Below are positions 1 through 6,875 of a stretch of DNA of 52,482 nucleotides, piece by piece. The translations under genes and the position numbers were made by a program. The stretch is from an uncultured Acidobacteriia bacterium (GTDB taxonomy: Bacteria > Acidobacteriota > Terriglobia > Bryobacterales > Bryobacteraceae): assembly GCA_903909435.1 (NCBI GenBank), contig CAIVVT010000247.1:1-52482 (forward strand). The letters run 5' to 3'. The notes under the pieces were generated by a model. The model worked only from the letters and a program-made list of their open reading frames with translations. It ran no database searches and was not told the origin of the DNA. The stretch's first letter is position 1, and each line of letters opens with the position of its first letter.

Positions 1-141
1 CACGCGCCGGCTGAGTAGGGCGAACAATGCATCTTGCCTGATCGAGCCGAAGAAATTGGCGATATCGGCCTTCAGATAGAAGGCCGGCCTGGTCCAGTTC
101 TCGGTGGCGCTGCGCAGATGGCCGTCCAGCCGATCGGCGGC
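1..141. repeat. Terminal direct repeat, left copy (circular closure)
   Basis: Identical to 52342-52482. The repeat lies inside the RT frame, which reads through the join without interruption. This fits a circular genome closed by assembly overlap rather than a biological terminal redundancy. Confidence 0.95.
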
Positions 142-474
142 GTAGAGGGTGCCGCGCCCCTTGATGCTGGCGCAGCTGTCGTGGATGAAGGCTCGCTCGA
201 AGATCGGACCGATGGCGCGATAGACCAGGTGATGGACGATCCGGTCCCGAAACTCGGCCGCCCAAACCTCGCGCGGCTTCGGGTGCCTGACCACGAATAC
301 CGAGGCCGGCGACGGCTCCCAGCTGCCGGCCTGCAGCTCCCGGTAAAGCTCCATCAGGTTGTCCTCGAGGTGGATCTCGAAGGCCCGGGCCGCGACGGTG
401 TTCCGCTTCCGGCGCCGGCAATCGTGATAGGCCTCGAAAAGTTGGGCCACGGTGATTTCGCTCGGATTAATCAT
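1..474 (-). CDS. DGR reverse transcriptase, N-terminal part (gene continues at 52341)
   Basis: First 158 codons of a 368-residue reverse transcriptase. Because the contig is a cut circle, the frame runs off base 1 and continues at base 52341. It copies template-repeat RNA into mutagenised cDNA for transfer to the variable repeats. Visible here are the N-terminal RT blocks, the DSCASIKGRG stretch (about residues 105-114) resembling the conserved DSYACRKGKG-type motif of DGR enzymes, and the first catalytic aspartate, D137, in LKADIANFF. The ATG overlaps the last bases of the template repeat and has no clear Shine-Dalgarno sequence. A GTG eight codons downstream is an alternative start. Avd lies upstream, and the downstream gene overlaps by ATGA. 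Confidence 0.95.
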   Translation of the reverse strand, partial: MINPSEITVAQLFEAYHDCRRRKRNTVAARAFEIHLEDNLMELYRELQAGSWEPSPASVFVVRHPKPREVWAAEFRDRIVHHLVYRAIGPIFERAFIHDSCASIKGRGTLYAADRLDGHLRSATENWTRPAFYLKADIANFFGSIRQDALFALLSRRV

Positions 475-575
475 TTGCGGACGGCCCGGACCCGGTAGTC
501 GTTGTTCTTGTCGTCGTTGTTCTGGTTGCCGTCGTCGAAGTTCTGGTTCCAGGCGTTGTTCTGGTCGAACTCAGC
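474..575 (-). repeat. DGR template repeat (TR)
   Basis: 102 bp aligned without gaps to the two variable repeats at 1178-1279 and 2213-2314. On the minus strand it is adenine-rich, with nine AAC codons in the frame shared with the targets, so it would encode many asparagines. There are 34 adenines; 16 are substituted in each variable repeat. It lies directly upstream of the RT, and its last bases (CGCAAA) overlap the RT start codon. The unmutated 3' end (CCGGGTCCGGGCCGTCCGC) is the likely IMH*-type initiation segment. It is probably transcribed as part of a non-coding template RNA. Confidence 0.95.
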
Positions 576-754
576 TTTGTCGGGGGTATACAGGTCGGGC
601 CGGCGATTGCCCGTGGCATCGACACCGACCAAACTGCGCAGGGACGCACGGGGAGCAGAAAGCCGCCGTATCCGGAAAGCGCTTGGAGCGGCCGCGGTGG
701 CCGCTACCCCAACCAAATGATGGGTGTTGGCCCGAAGGCCGTGACCTTCGGACA
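576..754 (-). other. TR upstream spacer with two hairpins (likely DGR RNA 5' part)
   Basis: 179 bp between the avd stop and the template repeat with no convincing gene. It can form two hairpins: 687-693 with 699-705 (AGCGGCC/GGCCGCT, 5-nt loop) and 732-738 with 745-751 (CCGAAGG/CCTTCGG). The second lies 3 bp beyond the avd stop. The region probably forms the 5' part of the template RNA. An open frame crosses it and the repeat but is most likely not translated. Confidence 0.5.
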
Positions 755-1105
755 TCAAACCCGCCCTCTCGCGTAATTGAGCCAACCGGCCGCCTGCTTG
801 CCGACGGCGTCGGTCAGTTCCACCGTGGCCCCGAAGGGCCCTGGGGGGATCAGGCGCAGATCAAACGACAGCCGCAGGAACAGCCGCAGCGATTCCAGGC
901 GTTCGCGCAGCTGTTCGATGATCTCGACCTTGTCGCGGGTGCAATTGGCTCGGAAGATGAACTTCACGACCGCCTGCGCTTCCGCGGAAAGGTCCCGCGC
1001 CAGTCCCTGCCGATAGCCGCGAGGAAACTGCTGGGCCAGCTTGGTAACCAGCTGCAGCAGATCGTAAGCCTCGCGGTAAATCGGCAGATCAGTGGCCCGG
1101 GCCAT
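755..1105 (-). CDS. avd: Avd, DGR accessory variability determinant
   Basis: A 116-residue, mostly helical protein of the Avd / S23-type four-helix-bundle family. These basic pentameric proteins bind the RT and template RNA and are needed for mutagenic retrohoming. The opening LPIYREAYDLLQLV, the RGYRQGLARDL stretch, and the central VEIIEQLRERLESLRLFLRL helix are characteristic. The start has an excellent ribosome site (AAGGAG, 7 nt before ATG). It lies between the target genes and the template repeat, the classic order in avd-type DGRs. The length is close to the usual 110-130. Confidence 0.93.
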   Translation of the reverse strand: MARATDLPIYREAYDLLQLVTKLAQQFPRGYRQGLARDLSAEAQAVVKFIFRANCTRDKVEIIEQLRERLESLRLFLRLSFDLRLIPPGPFGATVELTDAVGKQAAGWLNYARGRV

Positions 1106-1129
1106 GCAAAATCTCCTTCAAGGGTGGCA

Positions 1130-1152
1130 CCCCTCCCGCACAGCGGGAGGGG
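1130..1152 (-). other. Hairpin downstream of variable repeat 1
   Basis: Perfect 10-bp stem (1130-1139 with 1143-1152) and 3-nt loop, located 25 bp beyond the end of VR1 and just past the stop codon of the target gene. In well-studied DGRs a GC-rich hairpin or cruciform just after the variable repeat boosts homing. The same core, CCCGC-ACA-GCGGG, follows VR2. It could also help end transcription, although no T-run follows on the minus strand. Confidence 0.7.
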
Positions 1153-1165
1153 AATGGTTAAACGA

Positions 1166-2122
1166 TCAAATCAGGACTTTGCGGACGGCCCGGACCCGGT
1201 AGCCGTAGCCCTTGCCGCCGACGCTCTGGTAGCCGTCGCCGAAGTACTGGCCCCAGGCGTCGTCCTGGTCGAACTCAGCAGAGGACCAATACCAGCGTTG
1301 GTCGAAGGCTTCGGGCTGGCCGTCGTGGAAAGCTTCGGCGGCGGTCTGTGCCGGCAGTTCGGCGGTGTAGGCCTCACCTGGCGGCAGCGATGAGGCGTTG
1401 TGGCCATTGCCATGTTCGTCGACGCCGTTATAGGTGCCGGGTTCTACGCTCCAATCCTCGAGGCGGCTTTCCGACGTGTAATTGTCGCCGCCGGCGGGCT
1501 TCAGGTTGCGGTAGCAAAGCTCGAGCTCGTCGCGGCTCGGCAGATACCAATCGGTGAATCCGGCGATGGTCAGGCCACGGCAGAACTGCGCCGCCGGATG
1601 ATCGGCGTTGTTCATCGCCTCGCTGTTGGCGAACCCGTCGTTCAGCGAGGCGGTGTCTTCGGTCTTGGTCCAGTCGTTCTTCCAGGGCAGGATTTTCTGG
1701 CCCACGGCCTTCGGGGCCACCACCAGGGCGTAGGCCTTCCCGTCGATGCTGATGCGGCCGGCGTAGAAGCCGCCCTGGTATGCCATGCCGATGCGAGCGG
1801 GAACGCTGGTCGCCTTCGTTTCGTCGGCGGCTGCGAACGCCGTTCGGTCCAGGCGCTCGATCTCGGCGACGATCAGGGCGCCGGCGCGCACCAGGTCGCG
1901 GCGCGGGTTCTTCGGCTTCCACGCTTTGTCGCCCCACGGCCAGGCCGGCTCGGGTTGTCCTGCCGGAAAGCTGGGATAGGCGCCCAGGCCGGCGTTCATG
2001 GCATAACAGGCCGCCGCGACGGCTAGGTCTCCAGCCTCATGGCCGTCGTCATGGCCGGCATCGTACCCTTCGGCCTCTAACTGCCGGCGTCGCTCGGCGG
2101 CGATTTCCTCAATAACCTTCAT
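1166..2122 (-). CDS. DGR target protein 1: phage ERRRQ-type domain fused to DUF1566 C-lectin-like variable domain
   Basis: A 318-residue protein. The start chosen is the ATG at 2122, preceded by GGAG at 7 nt. Residues 1-92 (AAERRRQLEAEGYDAGHDD ... WPWGDKAWKPKNPRRDL ... EIERLDR) match a widespread small phage protein, usually stand-alone and of unknown function. Residues about 105-318 form a DUF1566/formylglycine-enzyme-like C-type lectin fold with the WYWSSAEF and DGYQ...YRVRAVRKV signatures. The last 34 codons before the terminal VLI are variable repeat 1. No signal peptide or tail-attachment domain is visible. It is paralogous to the gene at 2198. Binding of a variable ligand is inferred from the fold. 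Confidence 0.9.
   Translation of the reverse strand: MKVIEEIAAERRRQLEAEGYDAGHDDGHEAGDLAVAAACYAMNAGLGAYPSFPAGQPEPAWPWGDKAWKPKNPRRDLVRAGALIVAEIERLDRTAFAAADETKATSVPARIGMAYQGGFYAGRISIDGKAYALVVAPKAVGQKILPWKNDWTKTEDTASLNDGFANSEAMNNADHPAAQFCRGLTIAGFTDWYLPSRDELELCYRNLKPAGGDNYTSESRLEDWSVEPGTYNGVDEHGNGHNASSLPPGEAYTAELPAQTAAEAFHDGQPEAFDQRWYWSSAEFDQDDAWGQYFGDGYQSVGGKGYGYRVRAVRKVLI
1178..1279 (-). repeat. DGR variable repeat 1 (VR1)
   Basis: 102 bp encoding residues 282-315 of target 1. It differs from the template at 16 positions, every one an adenine in the template's coding strand. Mutations concentrate in the AAC codons, giving D, G, Y, S and V in place of asparagine. Both ends (the GCTGAG side and CGGGCCGTCCGCAAA) are unchanged. 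Confidence 0.95.
1833..1847. repeat. Dispersed palindrome, copy 1 (one mismatch)
   Basis: GCGAACGCCGTTCGG, 14 of 15 bases of the palindrome GCGAACGSCGTTCGC that recurs across the genome. It lies inside target gene 1. Confidence 0.6.
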
Positions 2123-2162
2123 TGCAATGCTCCATGGCCGCCCAGCAGCCGCAGGGGGTGAA

Positions 2163-2183
2163 GCCGCCCGCACAGCGGGCGGC
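2163..2183 (-). other. Hairpin downstream of variable repeat 2
   Basis: 9-bp perfect stem (2163-2171 with 2175-2183) and ACA loop, 29 bp beyond VR2. It shares the CCCGC-ACA-GCGGG core and placement with the hairpin after VR1, while the outer stem pairs differ. The outer sequence differs but pairing is kept, which points to a structural role. Confidence 0.7.
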
Positions 2184-2197
2184 GAATGGATGAATGA

Positions 2198-2743
2198 CTA
2201 AATCAGGATCACTTTGCGGACGGCCCGGCCCCGGTAGTCGAGGGACTTGACGCCGCCGTACTGGTAGCCGTCGTCGAAGTGCTGGAGCCAGGCGTAGTCC
2301 TGGCCGAACTCAGCACTGGACCAGTACCAGCGGCTGTCATAAGCCTCGGGAGCGCCGTTCTGGAAGGCCGCGACGGGGGTGTGGTTTGGGCCGAGATTGG
2401 CCCAGATGGCGGCCTGTTCGGCCGAGGCCGGCAGATACCAGTCGTCGTGATCGCCGATGCGGAGCGACCGGCAGAACTGCGCCGCCGGATGTTTGTCGTC
2501 GTTCATCGCCTCGCTGTTGGCAAAGCCGTCGACGTAGGAATCGGCGCCCTTGGTCTTGGTGTAGGACGTCTTCCACTTGACGTCTTCCTTCTGGCCCTCG
2601 GCCTTGGGGGCGACGATCAAAGCGAACAAGCGCCCCTCGGGGGCCGGCATGTAGGCGGCGAGGAAGCCGCCTTCGAACGCTTCGCCGATCGCCGGGAACG
2701 CCGGCGCGGTCAATACCTGGGCAAGGTTGGACTGGGTCACCAT
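2198..2743 (-). CDS. DGR target protein 2: DUF1566 C-lectin-like variable protein
   Basis: 181 residues. The ATG at 2743 was chosen over an in-frame GTG six bases upstream because GGAG lies 5 nt before it. Almost the whole protein is one DUF1566 C-lectin-like domain (GGFLAAYM, ALIVAPKAEGQK, GFANSEAMN, AAQFCRSL, DDWYLPASAEQAAIWANL, SRWYWSSAEF), ending in variable repeat 2 plus VILI. It aligns with residues 110-318 of target 1 but lacks a roughly 45-residue insert and the N-terminal domain. The two genes probably arose by tandem duplication. The ligand is unknown. Confidence 0.9.
   Translation of the reverse strand: MVTQSNLAQVLTAPAFPAIGEAFEGGFLAAYMPAPEGRLFALIVAPKAEGQKEDVKWKTSYTKTKGADSYVDGFANSEAMNDDKHPAAQFCRSLRIGDHDDWYLPASAEQAAIWANLGPNHTPVAAFQNGAPEAYDSRWYWSSAEFGQDYAWLQHFDDGYQYGGVKSLDYRGRAVRKVILI
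2213..2314 (-). repeat. DGR variable repeat 2 (VR2)
   Basis: 102 bp encoding residues 144-177 of target 2. It has 17 differences from the template: 16 at template adenines and one ordinary change near the conserved 3' end (GTC to GGC, valine to glycine). Its mutations differ from those of VR1, so the two repeats were diversified independently. Confidence 0.95.
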
Positions 2744-2759
2744 TTTCACTCCTTCGTGG

Positions 2760-2996
2760 TCAAATCAATCCGCTGGCTTCCGCCAATTGAGCGGCCAGTT
2801 CCTGTTCCGGCGAGTTGCCGTCATAAAAGCCTTCCTGGTGGTCTTCCGGGGCACCGAGCAGCCAGGAGATCTGGCGGGCGATGGCCATGCGGCGCAGCTC
2901 CGACCACCACGCCGCAAAGCGGTCGCGTTCGGCGCAGCGCGGGCAATGGGCGCGGATGGGCGCCGGCGACCAGCTGGTGGCGAGGGCATCAGCCAT
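2760..2996 (-). CDS. Small conserved-type protein with CxxC
   Basis: 78 residues with a HCPRCAERDRFAAWW segment (residues 17-31) that could bind zinc in partnership with another chain. The rest is helical and acidic. AAGGA lies 8 nt before the ATG. It is the gene just upstream of the DGR targets in the leftward operon and overlaps the small membrane protein gene at 2989. I do not recognise the family. Confidence 0.7.
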   Translation of the reverse strand: MADALATSWSPAPIRAHCPRCAERDRFAAWWSELRRMAIARQISWLLGAPEDHQEGFYDGNSPEQELAAQLAEASGLI

Positions 2997-3120
2997 GCGT
3001 TCCGTCCTTCCAAGCGCTTACGAAAGTGGTCCACAGCCCGGGGCAGACGAGGAACAGCACCGCCAGCAGCAGCACCATGAAGAGGCCGGCGAAGGCGGCC
3101 GCGCCGCAGATCGCGTTCAT
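2989..3120 (-). CDS. Small single-pass membrane protein
   Basis: 43 residues, beginning MNAICGAAAFAGL and dominated by one hydrophobic segment (FMVLLLAVLFLVC, residues 14-26). A short polar tail (WKDGTHG) follows. It overlaps the downstream gene by 8 bp and the upstream gene by 4 bp (ATGA), which supports it as a real operon member despite its size. Function unknown. Confidence 0.6.
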   Translation of the reverse strand: MNAICGAAAFAGLFMVLLLAVLFLVCPGLWTTFVSAWKDGTHG

Positions 3121-3671
3121 GGTGCCGTCGCCGCGGCGTCGGCCGCCTCGAGCTCGGCCCGGTAATGGGCGGCTGCAGCGGCCATCTTGGCTCGATGCCG
3201 GGCCTCGTCTTCGGGATAGCGCCTGAACATGACCGGGTGGCCAATATCGGCCTCGGTTCCGTCATCAACGAAGAAGTCGCCGTCCGGCCAGTCGCCCACA
3301 TAGTAGGCATCGAATATGCCGGTGCTGCCGATTTCGATGGCTTGGAAAGACGAGCCGTCCTGTGGGCTGGCGTTGATCGGCTGCCAGCCGAGCTCTCTGA
3401 GCCGCCGATAGGCTTCGAACATCTGGGCGATGGCGGCCTTGTCATCCGGCATCTTGCCGGCGCGGGCGGCCTCTTCCGCGGCGATGGCCGCCAAAAGGGA
3501 GGCCATCTCATCTCCGCTGACTTCGATGATACCGCTGCAGGCACAGCCCCGGGGGTGTTCGTCGGGGCGGCACAGCCCCATGGAAATGCTTATCTCGGAG
3601 TTGGTGAGAAAGTGGCAAACCGCGCTCAGATATTTGCGCAGGTGGCCGATGGCGTTGGTCGCGCGGCTCAT
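3117..3671 (-). CDS. DUF551-like phage protein
   Basis: 184 residues from the ATG at 3671 (GAGG 6 nt upstream, just past the preceding stop). The central part GWQPINASPQDGSSFQAIEI resembles the WQPIETAPKDG signature of DUF551-like phage proteins. The tail is helical and alanine-rich. Residues 30-50 contain a cluster of cysteines (MGLCRPDEHPRGCACSG). A later start at MASLLAAIAAEE is possible. Function unknown. Confidence 0.65.
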   Translation of the reverse strand: MSRATNAIGHLRKYLSAVCHFLTNSEISISMGLCRPDEHPRGCACSGIIEVSGDEMASLLAAIAAEEAARAGKMPDDKAAIAQMFEAYRRLRELGWQPINASPQDGSSFQAIEIGSTGIFDAYYVGDWPDGDFFVDDGTEADIGHPVMFRRYPEDEARHRAKMAAAAAHYRAELEAADAAATAP

Positions 3672-3679
3672 CGGTCGCC

Positions 3680-4330
3680 TCACCAGCCGGAGTAGAGCGC
3701 GACCAGGCGCGCCCAATCGGCCAAGTGGCCGGTTACCCTCAACACCGGAATGGCATCAGCTGCGTGCCAGGCGCAGGGCAGGCGCCCTAGCCAGGTCTTG
3801 TCCTGGCCGCCGCGGTAGAGCCACAGCACCGTCGCCACCATCATCTGTCGGCACACCGGGAGGGCCTTATAGCCGGCGCGCCACGCCTTCATCTCGGCCG
3901 GCGCCTCCTCGTCGGTGCTCCAGTCGAATCCGCGTGGCCGGATCGCGTAATGGTTCTCGCCGGGGCAATCTCGGCGAAAGAATACATCCATGCGGTAGCG
4001 CTCGAGGATGTCGAGCAGGTGCTCGGTGAAGGGGCCGGGATGGCTCCAAAAGGGCGGCTGGACGGTTGCGCCGCAAACCGCGGCGAGGGCCACGGCTTCG
4101 TCCGCATCCATACCGGGCCGCTGGGCGACGACGTCGACCAGGCGCGTCTTCGGAAAGCGTCCGCGCGCGAATGCCGGCGAGATCCGCGCGAAGGCGGCGA
4201 TCGCCACCGGCATTCGCGTGTGATGGATGTAGCAGCTCTCGGCCATATCCATCGCCGAGAATTCGAGGGTGCCGCCGGGCTGCAATTCGACGCCGAACTC
4301 AGCCAATAACGCGTCGGTTTCCATCGCCAT
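3680..4330 (-). CDS. Hypothetical protein
   Basis: 216 residues from the ATG that overlaps the ParB-like stop (TGATG); a second ATG two codons in has better spacing to GGAG. It has no clear domain. Tryptophan-rich patches (FDWSTDEEAPAEMKAWRAG, VATVLWLYRGGQDKTWLG) and several histidines are visible. Tight packing between the ParB-like gene and the DUF551-like gene suggests one transcript. Confidence 0.65.
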   Translation of the reverse strand: MAMETDALLAEFGVELQPGGTLEFSAMDMAESCYIHHTRMPVAIAAFARISPAFARGRFPKTRLVDVVAQRPGMDADEAVALAAVCGATVQPPFWSHPGPFTEHLLDILERYRMDVFFRRDCPGENHYAIRPRGFDWSTDEEAPAEMKAWRAGYKALPVCRQMMVATVLWLYRGGQDKTWLGRLPCAWHAADAIPVLRVTGHLADWARLVALYSGW

Positions 4331-6603
4331 CACTCCGCCGCCTGGGTGGTGGAAATGCTGTGCTCGATGCCGAGACACCGGCAGACGAAGGCGATCGCGT
4401 CGGCCAGGGTGCAGATCTGGGCATAGGCATTCGGCGGCCAGCAGATCTCGAACAGCTCGTCGATCAGGAACTGCGCACCAACATTAATCTCCTCGGGATC
4501 GAACCGCGCCGTGTCGGCGATCGGCCGACCGAGGTCCCGTCGCTGCATGGCGTTGATGCCGTTGATTAAGCTCCAACGGATGTCGTTTTCTGTCGCGGGA
4601 AAGTTCTCGTCCTCGGCGATGTCCCGAGCGAGCTCGGCCAGCTTCTTGACGGGATCCCAGGTGAACAGGCCGTCCGGTCCTTTCTTGGGGGCGTCGAGAC
4701 TGTCCGCCAGCTTTTCCGAGGCTTCGATCGCCGCCGCCAGCTCCTTGGGATGCGGGCGGCCCTTCAGCATCGCTTCGATGGCTTCGTTGCGGCCGAAGCG
4801 AAGCGAGGGAAGGACATAGTCCTTCGGGGCCTCCTCGGTGATCGCCGCCTTGAGATCGGCCGTCTTCATCGTGTTGGCGTCACGCACCCCGATCGACCGC
4901 GCGACATCGATCAGCGTGCCTTTCCGCAGGCCGTCGAGGTCCTGGGGCTGCAGCGCCAATCCGACTTCGGCCTCGCTGCCGACCAGGCCGAGGGTCCGGG
5001 CGATGCAGACCGCACCGTCGCGGTCACCGAGCTCCGGCGCGTATCCGTCAAAACTGCCGACCCGCAGAGCGACCAGCGCGGTGAACAGCCGCCCGGCCTC
5101 GGTATCGGTCATGCCGACCAAGGTCTGCCACATCTTGGCCGGATCGCAGTTGTTGCTGGCGTAGTAGCTGTGCTTCAGGCCCCATCCGGAATGGTTAAAT
5201 TCCATGGGTTCCGACGCCGCCTCGGCGAAGCGGCCGGAGAATTCCTCAATGATCGCCCGCGGAACCTCTCCGATGCAGAAATCGCCCCCACTGGGGTGGG
5301 CATCGGGGAGGATCCGGACGGCACTGCTTTCCCGCATGAGGCCGAGGATGGTCAGCCGCATGGCCAAGGCCGGGGTCGATTCGGCGACGGCAGCCTGCAG
5401 GACCTCGTTCTTGCGGCGATGGGCGTAGGAATTGTGAGGCTTGGTGGTCGGCTCCGCCGGCACGGGGGCTTTGGTCTGTCCGGCAGCCGGTGGGGTGGGG
5501 TGCAGATCGCTATGGTGCACCAGGTCAAGATGAACCTTCGCGGCACCTTGATCGTCGAGCTCGATCACGGCCCGGGCCTTGGCGTGGCCCGGCTTCACCG
5601 AGTAATTCCAATCGCGGAAGATCTCGCCCTTGGCGCGGTCGGCCACTTCGACAATGGCGTACTTTTTGCCCAGCTCTTCCTTCTTCGCCTTGACCCCTTT
5701 GGCCTGCAGCGCCTTGAACGCCGCACCGTCGGCGAAGTATCGGATCTCCGGATTTTCCTCGTCCTCGACAAAGCCGCCCTTGTACTGGTCCAGGTCGAAC
5801 AACGCGCCGGTGGTGGCGATGCGGGAAGCCAGGCACATGCTCTTCAGCTGCGCCGTGGTGCGGATCTGGCCGCGGTTGATCTCTTCGACGGTGGCGTTCT
5901 GCTTGCTCTTGGGGCAATAGGCGGCCAGCACATTGGCGAACTCGACGGTGATTTCATCCTCGGCCAGGGCATCGCGGACCTGCGGCGTCAGGTCCCGCAC
6001 CAGGCGCAGGCGCTTCTGTACGGTGCGGGCGGTCAGGCCGACGACGTCGCCGATCTCCGCCGGGCTGGCGCCTTGGCCGGCCAACATGGCGAAGGCCTCG
6101 GCCTCCTCGAGCGGCGTCATATCCTTGCGGGCGACGTTCTCGGTCAGGGCCAGCTCGAGCAGCTTGCGATCGTCGCAGGGGGCGACCAAGCGGATCGGCA
6201 GCGGGTAGTCTCCGCCGGCCTTCTCGTTGGTGACCAGCAGCCCGACGGCGCGCCAGCGGCGTTCGCCGGCGATGATCTCATGCTCGCCCGGCTTCGTCGG
6301 ATGGTGCCGTACCAGCAATGGCAGCAGCACGCCTTCCTTCTCGATCGACACGGCCAGGTCGACGATGGAGGCGTGGTCGAAACGCTTGCGCGGGTTCAGC
6401 GGCGAAGGATGCAGTTTGGCATAAGGCGCTACGGCGAGCGCCGGCGCCGCAGCCACGTCCTTGGGCGCCAGGTGGCGGGAGATCGTGCTCTCGTTGACGC
6501 CGAATTCGGCGGCCAGCGCAGCGCCGGTGATCGCCGGATCGGCCGCCTTGCGAGCGCGGATCTGGGCGGCCTGGTCATCGTTGATCTTGGGTTTGGGGGC
6601 CAT
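4330..6603 (-). CDS. ParB-like DNA-binding protein, large
   Basis: 757 residues, far longer than chromosomal ParB (about 300). Residues 12-45 form a helix-turn-helix (ALAAEFGVNESTISRHL). Residues about 58-160 are a ParB N-terminal domain with LNPRKRFD, a SIEKEGVLLPLLV helix and the GERRWRA box. Residues 160-230 form the central HTH (ASPAEIGDVVGLTARTVQKR). The long C-terminal half is not recognised. AGGGAGG-type ribosome site. In this context it may be a centromere-binding or transcription-organising protein; its best candidate sites are the dispersed GCGAACGSCGTTCGC palindromes, one of which lies 21 bp upstream of the start codon. No ParA is encoded, so plasmid-style partition would need a host partner. 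Confidence 0.88.
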   Translation of the reverse strand: MAPKPKINDDQAAQIRARKAADPAITGAALAAEFGVNESTISRHLAPKDVAAAPALAVAPYAKLHPSPLNPRKRFDHASIVDLAVSIEKEGVLLPLLVRHHPTKPGEHEIIAGERRWRAVGLLVTNEKAGGDYPLPIRLVAPCDDRKLLELALTENVARKDMTPLEEAEAFAMLAGQGASPAEIGDVVGLTARTVQKRLRLVRDLTPQVRDALAEDEITVEFANVLAAYCPKSKQNATVEEINRGQIRTTAQLKSMCLASRIATTGALFDLDQYKGGFVEDEENPEIRYFADGAAFKALQAKGVKAKKEELGKKYAIVEVADRAKGEIFRDWNYSVKPGHAKARAVIELDDQGAAKVHLDLVHHSDLHPTPPAAGQTKAPVPAEPTTKPHNSYAHRRKNEVLQAAVAESTPALAMRLTILGLMRESSAVRILPDAHPSGGDFCIGEVPRAIIEEFSGRFAEAASEPMEFNHSGWGLKHSYYASNNCDPAKMWQTLVGMTDTEAGRLFTALVALRVGSFDGYAPELGDRDGAVCIARTLGLVGSEAEVGLALQPQDLDGLRKGTLIDVARSIGVRDANTMKTADLKAAITEEAPKDYVLPSLRFGRNEAIEAMLKGRPHPKELAAAIEASEKLADSLDAPKKGPDGLFTWDPVKKLAELARDIAEDENFPATENDIRWSLINGINAMQRRDLGRPIADTARFDPEEINVGAQFLIDELFEICWPPNAYAQICTLADAIAFVCRCLGIEHSISTTQAAE

Positions 6604-6605
6604 GG

Positions 6606-6875
6606 TCAGATTCCCTCCGTAGCGCGAACGGCGTTCGCGGGCGGGATCAAGGTGAAGCGGCAGGTGGGGGCAACGCAGTCGAGGATGCGTTTGCCGATGA
6701 GCGAATAGGCGACCGAGTGGTTGACGTTCGGGCTGTAAAACCGGACGTCCTCGCCGTTCCAGACGCGGGCCACCAGGTGGTATTCGCGGGGCGTCAACCG
6801 GCCGTAGGCGGCCGTGACGCTCGAATGCTTAGTCGCCTGCAGGGTGGGAGCGACGACGCGATAAGGGCTCTTCAC
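6606..6875 (-). CDS. Hypothetical small protein
   Basis: 89 residues, GTG start overlapping the upstream stop by GTGA and ending 2 bp before the ParB-like start. RLTPREYHLVARVWNGE resembles a small winged-helix or HTH segment, but this is weak. Its C-terminal codons (PPANAVRAT) contain a copy of the dispersed palindrome. Confidence 0.65.
   Translation of the reverse strand: MKSPYRVVAPTLQATKHSSVTAAYGRLTPREYHLVARVWNGEDVRFYSPNVNHSVAYSLIGKRILDCVAPTCRFTLIPPANAVRATEGI
6624..6638. repeat. Dispersed palindrome, copy 2 (exact)
   Basis: GCGAACGGCGTTCGC, within a perfect 17-bp palindrome (6623-6639), 21 bp upstream of the ParB-like start. Position suggests an operator or parS-like site. Confidence 0.75.

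Noticed and set aside
471..785. 104-codon frame on the minus strand running through the template repeat
   Set aside because: It contains the TR itself and lacks homology before it. The segment is better explained as template RNA; no good ribosome site was found.
1130..1152. Simple intrinsic terminator
   Set aside because: No T-run follows on the minus strand, and the same hairpin core recurs after the second VR, so a DGR role is preferred.
4750..6708. 652-codon frame antisense to the ParB-like gene
   Set aside because: High-GC DNA gives long antisense frames; the sequence has no recognisable domains and the other strand encodes a clear ParB fold.
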